NCBI RefSeq assembly: GCF_000003195.3
Contig: NC_012878.2
Span: forward strand, 21,218,771-21,282,770
DNA: 64,000 nucleotides
From: Sorghum bicolor
Taxonomy: Eukaryota; Streptophyta; Magnoliopsida; Poales; Poaceae
Direction: 5' to 3'
In this document: positions 1 to 10,761 of the stretch, piece by piece
Position numbering within the stretch: position 1 is the first letter of the stretch
Layout of the letters: each line of letters starts with the position of its first letter
Notes under the pieces: generated by a model
Told to the model about the DNA's origin: nothing
Databases searched by the model: none
The model's input: only the letters and a program-made list of their open reading frames with translations
Translations under genes and position numbers: made by a program

Positions 1-275
1 GGGCAAGAATGATGGCGGAAGGCGGAAGGAGTAATGGCTAAGAGACCCAACAATATTTATAGATGTCCAACCTCCAACGGGTAGATCCGGCGAATACGGT
101 AACCTCCCTAGTAAATGCGCCGTCTAACGGCCCTGATTGCTCTCACCAACCTCCAAGGGCCTTCTCTTGCCCGAACTAGGATAAATCTCTGTCTTTCTTG
201 CATCACCATCTGGGAAAGGGAACACACACACAAGTTTACTCGTTGGTGTGACCCCCCGGGGGTAAAACATAGACA
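1..275 (+). mobile_element. TatL: 3' end of a Tat-type LTR (5' part outside window)
   Basis: The last ~115 bases match the ends of the LTRs at 24040-25109 and 61697-62742: the same run from the CTTCTCTTGCCCGAAC stretch through TTGCATCACCATCT and ACTCGTTGGTGTG to a terminal GACA. Bases 1-160 are more diverged. The LTR ends at 275. From 276 the sequence is coding sequence of another element, so this LTR (solo or part of a larger element to the left) is inserted in the reverse transcriptase of Tat-1. The bases after it, CAACA, would be the target-site duplication; the other copy is outside the window. Confidence 0.75.
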
Positions 276-280
276 CAACA

Positions 281-1439
281 ATTAACCGATTTGTTAAAGG
301 AATATAAAGATTGCTTTGCTTGGGATTATACCGAAATGCCTAGTTTAGACCGATCGATTGTTGAACATCGGTTACCTATCAAATCTAGATTTCGGCCGCA
401 TCAGCAGCCAACTCGCCGATGCAATCCTAATATTCTTCCTGATATTAAGGCTGAAATAACTAAACTTATTGAAGCTAAATTTATTCAGCAATGTCAGTAT
501 GCCGACTGGATTTCTAATGTTGTTCCAGTTTACAAGAAGAATGGGAAGCTTCGTGTCAACATTGATTTCAGGAATCATAATAAGGCTACGCTGATGGATG
601 GTTACCCAATGCCGGTTGTCGATTTGTTGGTTGACGCTGCAGCTGGACATCGGATTATTGGCTTTATGGATGGCAATGCAGGATACAATCAAATATTCAT
701 GTCTGAGGAAGATATTCCCAAGACTGCATTTAGATGTCCTGGTCATGTTGGATTGTTTGAATGGATAGTCATGACCTTTGGTTTAAAGAACACTGGTGCT
801 ACTTATCAAAGAGTCATGAATTTTATCTTTCATGAATTTATCAGCAAAATAGTTGAAATCTACATTGATGATGTGGTGATTAAGTCTGGAGATTTCATAA
901 AGCATCTTGCCGATCTACGAGAAGTGTTGGAGTGCACAAGGAAACATGGTTTAAAGATGAATCCTAATAAATGTGCATTTGGTGTATCGGCAGGACAATT
1001 TCTTGGTTCCATGGTGCACCAGAGAGGGATTGAAATTAGTAGGAGATCTATTGATGCCATTAACAAGATAGTTGCTCCCACCAATAAAACTGAGCTTCAA
1101 TCATTGATCGGCAAGATAAATTTCTTCAGACGATTTATATATAATTTGTCTGGTAAGATTTGTGCTTTCAGTCCTGTGCTTAAGTTGAAAGCCGATCAAG
1201 AGTTTGTATGGGGAAGAGAGCAACAATCAGTATTGGATGAAATTAAGAATTATTTGACAAATCCTCCAGTTCTGATTCCACCTCAGCAAGGGAAGCCTTT
1301 CAAATTGTATTTGTCTACTGATGGGATGGTCATCGGTTCGGCTCTAATTCAAGAATTTGAAGGGAAAGAGCGTGTGATTAATTATCTAAGTAGAAGACTG
1401 GTGGATGCTGAGACAAGGTATTCGGCAATTGAATAATTA
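281..1439 (+). pseudogene. Tat-1 reverse transcriptase (start cut by TatL)
   Basis: The frame is open from 281 to the stop at 1437-1439 and starts in mid-protein (LTDLLKEYKDCFAW), because the LTR at 1-275 was inserted here. The block from about residue 20 to 280 is the RT palm and fingers: KLRVNIDFR, the VMTFGLKNTGATYQR region and the catalytic YIDD box (EIYIDDVVIKS, about residue 190) are intact. After the thumb, the first RNase H domain begins with an FKLYLSTDGMVIGSAL stretch and ends at a stop after RRLVDAETRYSAIE. The normal polyprotein would continue, so the stop and later shifts mark it as dead. It would copy element RNA in virus-like particles. Confidence 0.85.
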
Positions 1440-2239
1440 TGCTTATGCTTATACTTTTCATGTATCAAGTTAAGGCACTATTTGTTATCAGCCGAATGCA
1501 CTGTTATATGCAAATATGATGTAGTCCGATACATGCTATCAATGCCGATTATGAGTGGTAGAATCGGCAAGTGGATTTTAGCGTTGTCGGAATTTGATCT
1601 ACGTTATGAATCGGCTAAGGTAGTTAAGGGGTAGATTATGGCTGAACATTGTGGTGTAGTGAATACCTTGGAAACTGTTCCTTGGACACTCTTCTTTGAT
1701 GGATCGATGTGTGACTGAGGGGCAGGAATCGGCAAAGTACTAATTTCTCCTCAAGGAAAGAAGTATGAGTTTTCTTTGCCGATTGTTGCCACGTCGACAA
1801 CTAATCAAGCTGAGTACCAAGCTCTAATCAAGGGGTTGGAATTGTTAAAAGGGGTTCATGCCGATGCTGTTGAGATATTCGGCGATTCTATGCTTGTTAT
1901 AAATCAATTGGCTAGAATTTATGAATGCCGAAGTGAAGTTTTGATAACCTATTATGAAAAGAGCATACAACTGTTGAGGGAATTCAAAGGTTTCCAATTG
2001 GAGTATGTTCCTCGATTACATAATGAAGAGGCTAATCGGTTGGCTCAACACGCCTCGGGATATCAACCCGTCTTGAATATGTTATCGACAGTCAGTGCCG
2101 ATGATTGGAGAAAAGAAATTATTGATTATTTAAAAGATTCATCTAAAAAGGTTGACAGACGTGTCAGGTTTCAAGCTACCAAGTATGTACTCCTTGGAGA
2201 AGAGTTATATTATCGAACGTTAGATGGGGTTTTACTCAA
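1440..2239 (+). pseudogene. Tat-1 RNase H tail and second RNase H-like domain
   Basis: Translation continues in pieces with stops and shifts. A segment with the WTLFFDGS box (about 1682-1707) supplies the first acidic residue. NQAEYQALIKGLE (1804 on) supplies the glutamate and EIFGDSMLVINQL (1873 on) the third acid. This spacing is that of the additional, archaeal-like RNase H found in Tat elements, lying between the ordinary RNase H and the integrase. A TGA follows the first box (SMCD then stop). The longest open piece runs 1776-2387 and joins the integrase zinc region. Confidence 0.75.
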
Positions 2240-3362
2240 GTGCTTGGGTGATGATGAGGCTAGGAGCCTGATGGGAGAAATCCATGAAGGAGTATGTGGA
2301 GCACATCAATCGGCTTTCAAGATGAAATTGATGATTCGAAGAAACAGATACTATTGGTCGAATATACTTGAAGATTGCTTTAAATAATTCAAGGGATGCC
2401 AGGGATGTCAGAAGTTTTGCAATATTCAAAGGGCACCCGCATCGGCCATGAATCCTATTATTAAACCTTGGCCATTTCGAGGATGGGCTATTGATCTCAT
2501 CGTCCAGATTTATCCGCCATCAAGCAAGGGGCATAAATTTATCTTATTTGCCATTGATTATTTTACTAAATGGGTTGAAGCTATTCCTTTTAAAAAAGTG
2601 ACATCGGCTAACAAGATTGATTTCGTGAAAGAGCATATTGTTTACCGATTTGGTATTCCTCAAACAATTACTACAGATCAAGGTACCATGTTCACATCTA
2701 GAGAGTTTGATGAATTTGCAATCGGTATGGGGATTAAAGTATTGAATTCTTCTCCTTATTATGCTCAAGCCAATGGACAAGCCGAAGCGTCTAACAAAGG
2801 GATTATTAAGCTCATCAAGCGAAAGATTGAAGAAAATCCTAGAAGATGGCACACATTGTTGAATGAAGCTTTGTGGTCATATCGGATGGCGTGTCATGGA
2901 TCGACCAAAGTTTCGCCCTATCAATTGGTGTATGAGCACGATGCAGTGTTGCCATGGGAGATTAAGACTGGATCAAGACGGGTCTCTTTTTAATATCAGT
3001 TGGCTGCCGATGACTATGCAACTTTGATGAGAGATGAGTTGGATGATTTGGCAGAGCATCAATTGAGAGCTTTGATAAGTATAGAAGAAAATAAAAAGAG
3101 AGTTGCTAAATGGTATGATAAAAAAGTAAAACCTAAGGAGTTTGCCGACGGGGACTTGGTATGGAAATTAATTATACCGATTGGCACTAAAAGTTCAAAA
3201 TTTGGAAAATGGTCTCCTAATTGGGAAGGACCTTATTGGATAAATCAGTCCACTCCTGGTAATGCTTATATTTTAGAAACTCTCGAAGGAGTCGAATTTC
3301 ACAAAGCGTTAAATGGAAAGTATCTAAAGAAGTATTACCCAAGCATCTGGGTTGATGCATAG
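2240..3362 (+). pseudogene. Tat-1 integrase
   Basis: The zinc-binding HHCC region starts near 2275 (IHEGVCGAHQSAF) and its cysteines (GCQGCQKF) follow a TAA at about 2385. The catalytic core, 2448-2993, shows the first Asp (WAIDLIVQIYP), the second Asp (ITTDQGTMF) and the Glu in the NGQAEASNKGIIKLIK helix, so D-D-E is preserved. A stop at 2991-2993 separates the C-terminal domain (3000-3362), which has the GDLVWK and GPYWI strands typical of Gypsy integrases. The pol frame ends at 3362 and no chromodomain is visible, as expected for Tat. The gene is broken by two stops but otherwise recognisable. Confidence 0.85.
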
Positions 3363-5148
3363 AAATTTAAGTGCCGATAACAATCCTATCACTTGGACGA
3401 AATGTATCTCGGATCAGGCATAATGTTTTAAAAGTGCCGATAACAGTTCTATCGGCTAGATCAGAATGAACAAAAGATTCTAAGGGCAGAAATAAAACAG
3501 ACTGCCGATGAAGAGTTCACAGATTCAGCAAGACTTGAATGGTCAATATGGCGCAGATGAATCTGGTTGGCCTCTTCTATCTCCCGGATGTCTTCATCGG
3601 CAGAACCCTCTACTGGCTTCAGCTTCTTTTTCATCTGCAGGGCCTTACGAGTCAGGATGTTTTGTTCTTGCTGAAGAGTCTTGAGCATCTCAGACAACTG
3701 GCTTTCTTCTTGCTGAGCTTGAGTCAGAGCCTCTTCTACTTGTTTAGCTCAGCTAGCAGAGCTTCCCTTCTTGCCGATAGATCGGAAATCTTTTGTTTCA
3801 GTGTCTCCCCTGAGGACTGCAGAATGCCGATGCTCTTATGTTTCTCATCGGCAAGTCGTTTTACTTGCATTACTTCCTCTATGAGTTGGGCATGAGCAGC
3901 TCTATCAGCAAGACATTGGGTAGCTTTCTGGTATTGGAGCTGACGGCATTCTAGATGGGCAGCTTGGAAAAGAATCTCTTCAGCATCGGCTGTAATTTGG
4001 CCTCGAAGGGTCTTAAACAAAGCTTTGGCTGGATCAGAATCATCAACCAACTGAGCAGTATCTTGATGCAGCAGGGCTAACAGGTCTTCCAGCTTGGCTT
4101 TGATTTCTGCCGATGACATCCCTACTACTTGGGAGGAGCTCGCTTCTTCGCCCTCATCATCGGAAATATCGATGGTGAAGGAAAATAAGTTGTCTCGGGA
4201 GTCCTGTTCTTGAAAGAGAATAAAGATAAGTTATTTGATCATCAAATATTGGTAATGTAAAGGATGGAAATCAGATAACTTACTTGCTTCAGTGCAATTT
4301 CACGCCTATGGCTTGATGATACTGTCGGCACTATGGGTTGATCGGCTGAAGCTGCCGATGGAATGGTATCAACTGAGAAATTACGAGGGTGATTATGATT
4401 AGAAAAAATAAGAGTCATCGGTAATAATGTTATGATCAGTACTTTACCTCGAGGGGGGATAGTGCTTGTTTGTTCTAGGGGAACAACCGATGATACGCTC
4501 AAATCAGCTGGATCGGCAGTCTGCTCAGGTACATCGGCTGGTGCTTCTTGTGGCTGAGGTGCTGATCGAGGAGAGGACGGTACTTGTTGTGTCTGCATTT
4601 CTGGTGAAGAGGGGGATGATTCCACATGAATCGGCGACACTGGACAAGGAGGAGAAGGTGGTGATGTCCTCTAGCGCTTTGGTTGTGACTTGGTGCTCTT
4701 GGGGCCTTTTCACTTGGCTTGGCTGGGCTGGGGGGCATCGACACTTGTTTGGGCGCTTCTAGTCTTCACCGATTTCCCAGTTTGCTGTTACAACAAGCCA
4801 GATTTCATGAATAACAGTATGAAAGAATATTGATAAAATCTTGTTAAAAGATAAAGTTACTGATGAAGTTCCCATAACAGCCGATCCTGAAAAGATTATG
4901 TGACTATGGGACAGAATCGATATAAGTAAAGGAAATTAAGAGTCTATCTTGAAAGCCTGTGCCAGAGTGGCAGCAGCAACCAATGGGGAAGTATTCAACC
5001 GCTTGGTGGTCGTCTTCTTGAAGCGAACGTTCCGTTGTGCCAGGGCTGCTAAACTCGGTGTGTCATGACCGATCAGAGAAATCGGACCTGATGGAAGAAG
5101 TTCGATCGGTCTTCCACTCCTGCTGACTATTGGGACTAGATTGTCAAC

Positions 5149-5225
5149 CTGTCAAAATGAAAACAAGTAAGTTGCCGATAGGAATAAAAGAGATAAAGGA
5201 ATTAAGGAATCGGTCGAAGACTTAC
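5149..5225 (-). other. Intron in the antisense plant-mobile-domain gene
   Basis: On the minus strand, coding sequence for NYKVPDNI ends at 5226 and is followed by GTAAGTC. The next exon starts at 5148 after a TTTTGACAG acceptor and continues VDNLVPIVSRSGRPIELLP. The 77-base length, GTAAG donor and pyrimidine-AG acceptor are canonical for plants. This supports a genuine minus-strand, spliced gene rather than a chance frame. Confidence 0.7.
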
Positions 5226-5401
5226 AATGTTATCGGGAACCTTATAGTTGGGGTCGATCATGCCGCGATATGTTAGAGCTGATGTACTGAATAGGTGTTC
5301 CTTCCATTCTTCCCACCACTGCTTGTACATCTGAGTGAAGAGGGCTGGGATCCATGTCAATAGATCAATATCTGACGTATCGGCATTTGGCTGAAGCTGA
5401 G

Positions 5402-6640
5402 TGTTGACGGTCCTTAATGCTCACATTTAACCGTCAACTAATCATGGAAAAGGATCCAAATGCAACCAACACCCAGACTTAGGGTTTTATCTGACAGAAT
5501 TCCATGAATTTTGGTGTTTGTCTATTTCTGCAGGGGGTTATCAGGAAATACGAAGGAAAGGCCCACACGTCGAGTTTACATAGAGATATTAACGTGCCGC
5601 GCAATTTTCTATCATCTAGAAGACTCCAGAAGCCACGGGAACGAAGCGGAGGTAGGACGGGGCCTGGCCCAGGGTGCCCACCCTAGAGACTAGGGCGCCC
5701 GCCCACCTTCTGTGCCCAATCAGGGTCAACTTTGCTGATCGTGCTCCACCGACCTAAGGGATAAAGGAAAACCGTGCGATTAATGTCGGTTTGATCCGAC
5801 GGCTCAGATTCATCTGAAAAGACTATATAAGCAAGGCCCCCTGGCCCCTGGAGAACATACCTCTTCTACAGAATTAAAGCTAGGGTTTCAATTCTTCATC
5901 CAAGTAGATAGGATCCCTCTAATTCATCTAGTTCTAGTTCTAGTTTCTCTAGTTCTAGTTCTAGTTAGTTCTAGTTGTAATCTAGAAAATAGGGAGAGAG
6001 AAGAGGAGAGCGGAGGAGGAGCCGGGTCTGCCGGATCTTCCTCAACATTGTACTTTTGTAGCAACTGGTTCGTTCTTCATCGTTCTCCAGGTTCTTCAAT
6101 TCATAATTCCTGAGTTCTTTAATTACTTTTATTTACATTCAAGTTATTTACTGGATTCCCGCTTGCATCAAGTGCTCTAGTCTTTATGACGCTAGAGTAG
6201 TAATTAATAGATTAGACGTGGTGTTTAGTCTTGCAATTACCTGGAATTGCACCCAATCCTACGGATTGTTGTGGTAGCCCTATGGTAGTGACAGCCCAAA
6301 CGGTCGACGTATTCCACCTCGTTCGGGTCGGTGTTTGTAGGACCGTAGTCAGAGCTTCCTAGCCCCCTTCTCATATCTTTCTATGGTTAGTGTTCTGATG
6401 TCCCAAAATAAATAATCTTTGAAGTAATTCTTGATTCTTAGATCAACTAGAGAACTCTCAGGAAACTTCCTCTCTTCCCACCAAAAATAATTATATAGTT
6501 ATCCTTGGACGATCTTGAATCTTAATTAGTACACTCACGTTCCCTGTGGAAACTCTATACTCTGGAAGAATCCTGGGTGAAAGCTATATCGGTATCCGTG
6601 CACTTGTGGATTTTTCTGTTTGCGTTTAAAATACCCAACA
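5402..6640 (+). mobile_element. Solo LTR (Ath-2 family) with target-site duplication CTGAG
   Basis: The 1239-base unit starts TGTTGACGGT and ends ACCCAACA, and is flanked by CTGAG at 5397-5401 and 6641-6645. It is clearly homologous to the Ath-2 5' LTR (34105-35328): both share the GGGGGTTATCAGGAAATA stretch, a TATATAAGCAAGGCCCC promoter and a GGGCGCCCGCCC block. No internal sequence is present, so it is a recombination product of a full element. A short TCTAGT-type repeat lies at 5926-5976. The start has an inverted repeat (TGTTGACGGT at 5402 with ACCGTCAAC at 5430). Confidence 0.9.
5824..5830 (+). promoter_or_regulatory. TATA box of the solo LTR
   Basis: TATATAA precedes GCAAGGCCCC. The same arrangement is found at 34525-34531 in Ath-2, so it is the likely U3/R promoter of this LTR family. 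Confidence 0.6.
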
Positions 6641-8218
6641 CTGAGCTATTCTTATCCACACGAGTCCACTGGTTATAGTCTCCCTTGGCTTCACCACATC
6701 GGCATAACAGAGTTTAATCGGTAGCTGCCCAAAAGCTAGTTGACGAGCCAGTGCCGATGGGTTGTAAAATTCATAAGTGGGGTTGGTATTCTTCCCACTG
6801 CCGAAAATATTCACTGGGATGGCCCTTGGAGTGATGATTGCCATCATTAGGTCAATGTCTTTGTTGAGAGCATCATCAAAAGGGTGAAAAGTAAGCGGGA
6901 ATCTGATTTCTGGATCCTCATAAGGCATCCATGCCCGCTAATCTTTGGGAAGCCATCATATAAAGTCTGGAAAAATCACTGACTTGGTCTTCGTTGCCAC
7001 CAGTACTAGGTAGAACTATAGCAGCCTCACCATAGTTCAGGGGTGGGTGAGTTGCCGATTCTTCATCAGCCAGTTCATGATCTTCGGCGATGTCTCTAGG
7101 AAATCACTGTGCGAAGATGTCGAATCGGAGGCGTTTGTGCATGTGAACATTGAGCCACATGTTGATGAACCACCAAGGGCCTCCTAAGTTGCCGATGGGT
7201 TGGCCTAACAGAAGCTTCTCAGCTACCTTGTGAAGGAGGTGATAAACAGGGCCTAGCAAGTATCGGCCAAGAGGGAAGCGACCACCGCCGGCTAGTTTCT
7301 CTGCTGCCGATAGATAAACATAAGTTGGCCCTACCGATCGGCCACAGAAGACAAATTTATCTAGCCACATGTTCAGAAAGATGGCGTGCTCCCTTTGCCC
7401 AACTGGTCCTATTTTCCGATACTTCTGGATGTACCCCGACCAGCCGCCGATGTTGCGAGTTTCTACTTTACGTTCAGGCTTACTATCAAACAGGTGACTA
7501 TCATCGGCAGTTGTTATTTCCAGACCAGTAAGCATAAGCACATCGGCAAGGGTAGGAGAAGCGGGGCCGTGGCCAAACAAGAAAGCGTTGAGAGTGTCTG
7601 ACCAGAAATACGAGGCCGCTATCAATAGTGATTCATTTCTCTCCTTGTCGGCAATGGATAGCCTGATACACTAGTCTAGCTTACGCTCACCCCATTGGAC
7701 TGCATTTGAGTTACCGATTCTCAGGAACCAATCCTTCCATCCCTTGGTAGAACTGGGCCAGTATCGGAAAGTATCTTTCCACAGATCTAATGAAAAGTTC
7801 TCAGCTCTAAAGGGGATCCTATTTGTTTCTACATTTATCAAATCAGTAGGATCTGGATTTCCCCAGTGGGCCAAGGCATTGAAAGTGGGGTTGATCGGTT
7901 GGAATGACAATTTTCTCGACCAATTCCTAAAAGGTTTGAAGGTTGGAAAAACAAGGAAAAGAAAGAGAGAGAATACCAAGTAAATAACCATGCAAAAGAT
8001 CAAAAGTACGGTAAAAAGGAGAAAGGTAATGCTGAATTGACCTCAGGGACGACGAAGTTGATATCCATTTCTTCCCGAAAGGAGGAAGAGATCGAGGGCT
8101 CAAAGAATCGTTGGAGGAGGTCCTTGCTGGAGTTCTTGAGTTTCTCGAACGACGCCGCTGCCAGGAAGGTGGGTTTGAGGATGTAGAATGACAAGGTGGA
8201 GGAAGAGTGCCAAGGAAG

Positions 8219-8226
8219 TATTTATA
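8219..8226 (-). promoter_or_regulatory. TATA box of the antisense gene
   Basis: Reading the minus strand, CCCTATAAATAC lies about 150 bases upstream of the proposed ATG at 8068 and just inside the polypurine tract. Its position suits a dedicated antisense promoter that fires toward pol, opposite to the LTR promoter. This is inferred from the motif only. Confidence 0.5.
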
Positions 8227-8337
8227 GGGTAAAGTGAGCAGGGGCAATTCTGACTTATCTCTTCACCGTATCCATGAAATCCGAGGGTGTTCAGGTGGAT
8301 ATGAAGAGAATTTTGGAGCATTAATAATTTTATACTC

Positions 8338-8354
8338 CAAATTTGGGGGGCATG
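8338..8354 (+). other. Polypurine tract of Tat-1
   Basis: A purine-rich run, AAATTTGGGGGGCATG, lies directly before the TGTTGATG that starts the 3' LTR. It is the expected primer for plus-strand DNA synthesis. Confidence 0.7.
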
Positions 8355-9083
8355 TGTTGATGCCGTTTTTGGACACGTATCTTTGGACGCGTATCTGGGA
8401 GTTAATGAAATATAGATCGGCAGATGAAAGAGTGGCCACTGGCTATCAAGGGAGTTGCTGATGGGATTAATGCCGATGTAGAGACAGCAGGGTATAGCCA
8501 TGTCCAACGGTGGTGGTCGATCTATGCTGATGACTGATGCTGGTGATTGCCGATGCCGATGGAAGGTGATCTGCCGATGATAAGCAAGGGAAAGCGTAGG
8601 ATTGATAACGAAGGTGATGACGATGTGCCAATCACCTAGGTTGGATACATTAATAACTTCCATAGATGTTAGACTCTGTTTTGTATACAAATTCCGTTCA
8701 ATTTGGAATTAGAGTCCTAGTCGTGTCTGGTTGTACTTCTTTTGGATAGGGTATAAATATAAACCCCGTGGAAATGTAATATACACAATCAATCAAACAC
8801 AAGTTTTTATCTATTCCAGCATCTACTTTTTTCGACGACTTCGTCAATTCGCCTATTTTCTTTTTACCTACGAGTTCTTAGGGATTCATCGAGTCAACCT
8901 CGGCGAGTTCTCAAGTTCCGCGTGAATACCTCTTGGCCGTGACATCCGGGTGCATCGCAGTTGTCGGGACCAAAGTATTCGAGTTATCACCTTTGTCGAT
9001 TGTAAGGTCAAATCGGCTGGCACGCCTTAACGTTGAATCGGGTATTAGCCCTTTGTGTTTGGAGATCTACTTTTGCACCAACA
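8355..9083 (+). mobile_element. 3' LTR of Tat-1
   Basis: The 729-base LTR starts TGTTGATGCCGTTTTTGGACAC and ends GCACCAACA, giving matching TGTTG...CAACA ends. A TATAAATA box is at 8752-8759. Directly after it (9084) the RNase H frame of Ath-1 begins in mid-domain, which fixes the right boundary. GCCGAT copies continue into its first 230 bases. Confidence 0.85.
8752..8759 (+). promoter_or_regulatory. TATA box of the Tat-1 LTR
   Basis: TATAAATA within GGGTATAAATATAAACCCC, about two-thirds into the LTR, is the likely core promoter for element RNA. Confidence 0.6.
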
Positions 9084-9700
9084 GAGATAATGTGTGATGC
9101 TAGTGATTATGCTGTAGGTGCTGTCTTAGGACAGACCAAAGATAAAAAGCATCACGCTATCTCTTATGCTAGCAAAACACTAACTAGCCCACAGCTAAAC
9201 TATGCAACAATAGAAAAGGAACTTTTAGCTGTAGTTTTTGCTATAGACAAGTTTAGACCTTACTTAGTAGGAGCAAAAGTGATTGTTTACACCAATCACG
9301 CTGCACTCAAATACCTACTCAATAAGAAAGATGCTAAACCAAGGCTAATAAAATGGATCTTGCTACTCCAAGAATTTGACATAGAAATAAAAGATAAAAA
9401 TGGAGTAGAGAACTCGGTCGCAGACCACTTGTCTAGAATGCAGATTGAGGATAAACATGATCTACCAATCAACGACTATCTTCAAGATGACACACTCCTC
9501 AAGGTGTCAGACGCCTACCCGTGGTACACAAACATCGTCAACTACATGGTTTCTGGTTATGTGCCACTGGGGGTAGATAAGAAGAAGCTGATAAAGGAGA
9601 GCCGAGTGCGCCTTTGGGATGACCCCTACCTCTATAGGGTGTGCCATGATGGTGTGCTAAGAAGATGTGTCCCTATGGAAGAAGCCATCCAAATCGTTGA
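9084..9700 (+). pseudogene. Ath-1 RNase H and integrase zinc region
   Basis: The frame begins in mid-domain at [17 protein letters not shown], which carries the first catalytic Asp. It continues with [15 protein letters not shown] (Glu) and [14 protein letters not shown], where the usual Asp before His is Asn (TNHAAL instead of TDHAAL). DHLSRM marks the end of RNase H. The linker and [12 protein letters not shown] lead into the integrase zinc finger, which is then lost to frame shifts near 9710. An ATG 51 bases upstream belongs to the Tat-1 LTR, so the apparent start there is an artefact of insertion. Confidence 0.8.
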
Positions 9701-10761
9701 GAAGCACATGGAGCTGAATATGGAGGCCATTATGGTACATTTAGAACCCATGCCAAAATTTGGCAAAGTGGATTCTATTGGCCTACTATGTACCAAGACA
9801 CTCAAGACTTCAACAAGAGGTGTGGGAGGTGTTAGCGACTTGAGAATATCAATACCCATGATGCCATGCCTCTTACAAACAACCTTCAAGTGGAGTTGTT
9901 TGATGTTTGAGGAATATACTACATGGGTCCATTCTCGCCATGTTAAGGCTACGAGTACATCTTGGTGGTAGTGGACTACGTGTCCAAATGGTTTCAAGCA
10001 CTGCCTTGCAGAGCAGCTGACTCAAAACATGCCAAAAAGATGTTCTAGGAGAACATCTTCCCAAGATTTGGCACCCCAAGGTTGGTTATTAGTGATGGGG
10101 GCAGCCACTTTATTGACAGGAGATTCCGTGAATTCCTAACTAAAGTGGGGATAAGGCACAATGTGGGTACACCTTATCATCCCCAAACAAGCGGACAGGC
10201 AGAAACCTCAAATAAGCAAATCAAGAACATTCTGCAAAAGACTGTCAAGGAAATGGGGAGAGGATGGGTGAACAAACTCCATGATGCACTTTGGGCATAT
10301 CAGACCACATACAAGACTCCCATTGGTATGTCACCATACCAGCTTGTATACGGAAAGACATGCCACTTACCAGTTGAGCTCGAGCATAGGGCACATTGGG
10401 CCATAAAAAGATGGAATTTGGACCTGCCCTCAACCGGCCTCAATCAAAAGTTTCAAATCTCAGAACTAGAAGAATGGAGAGAGAAAGCTTAACACAATGC
10501 TAGAATCTACAAGGAAAGAACCAAAAATGGCATGATAAGCAAATCAAGTAAAAAGAGATCCATCCTGGGAACAAGGTTCTTTTGTTCAACTCCAGGGTCA
10601 AACTTTTTGGCCATGGGAAGCTGAGAAGCAAGTGGGAAGGCCCGTACCTGGTGATCGACGCCGTGACACATGGAGCCGTAACGCTTCAGGACAACAATGG
10701 CAACGTCGTCTTTAAGGTAAATGGTCAGCGCCTAAGGTCTTTTATGAACATGAACCTTTAG
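9701..10761 (+). pseudogene. Ath-1 integrase
   Basis: The zinc region is spread over several frames up to 9910. The core follows: a [12 protein letters not shown] strand at about 9950, a stop after AKKMF (about 10048), then RLVISDGGSHFI (second Asp) and [17 protein letters not shown] (Glu) in the open piece 10082-10492. A stop splits off the C-terminal domain, which reads FNSRVKLFGHGKL, KWEGPYLVI and FKVNGQRLRSF and ends at a TAG at 10759-10761. Catalytic positions are present but the frame is broken at several sites. Confidence 0.8.

Larger units (their letters stand above)
3461..8068 (-). pseudogene. Antisense gene with plant mobile domain (aminotransferase-like), split by solo LTR
   Basis: Read on the minus strand from a likely ATG at 8068 (MDINFVVPEV). 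Exon 2 starts after an AG at 7927-7928 and codes a plant mobile domain (PMD, aminotransferase-like family): NPTFNALAHWGNPDP, then a stretch through MLTGLEITT, GGWSGYIQKYRK, FLNMWLDKFVFC, GRYLLGPVYHLL and HKRLRFDIF (7900-7104). After a shift come MPYEDPEIRFPLTFHPFDD and PSALARQLAFGQLPIKLC (6928-6641). The solo LTR at 5402-6640 cuts the frame; it resumes at 5396 with QWWEEWKEHLFS. A GT-AG intron (5149-5225) and further exons follow. The 3' exons code a Pro/Ser/Gln-rich linker (4640-4440) and a coiled coil (4119-3461). Three stops or shifts show it is dead. PMD proteins occur as host silencing-related genes and in transposons. Its role in the element is unknown. Confidence 0.75.
276..9083 (+). 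mobile_element. Tat-1: Tat-lineage Ty3/Gypsy element, 3' part (interrupted 5402-6640)
   Basis: Order on the plus strand: reverse transcriptase, RNase H, a second RNase H-like domain, integrase, then a long segment whose gene is on the minus strand, a polypurine tract and a 3' LTR. A second RNase H domain and extra ORFs are known marks of the Tat lineage. The 5' LTR, gag and protease lie left of the window. The element interrupts the RNase H of Ath-1: that reading resumes at 9084 directly after the LTR. The solo LTR at 5402-6640 was added later. The whole element is extraordinarily rich in the hexamer GCCGAT (see findings). Confidence 0.85.

Noticed and set aside
3539..3895. Plus-strand frame of 118 codons after Tat-1 pol
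   Set aside because: It is the shadow of the coiled-coil exon of the minus-strand gene, which has the better family resemblance.
5926..5976. TCTAGT-type short repeats as a satellite or CRISPR-like array
   Set aside because: Only a few imperfect units inside a solo LTR with no spacers; simple slippage repeat.
9033..9083. Upstream start that would extend the Ath-1 RNase H frame
   Set aside because: These bases are the end of the Tat-1 LTR; the joined frame is an accident of insertion.
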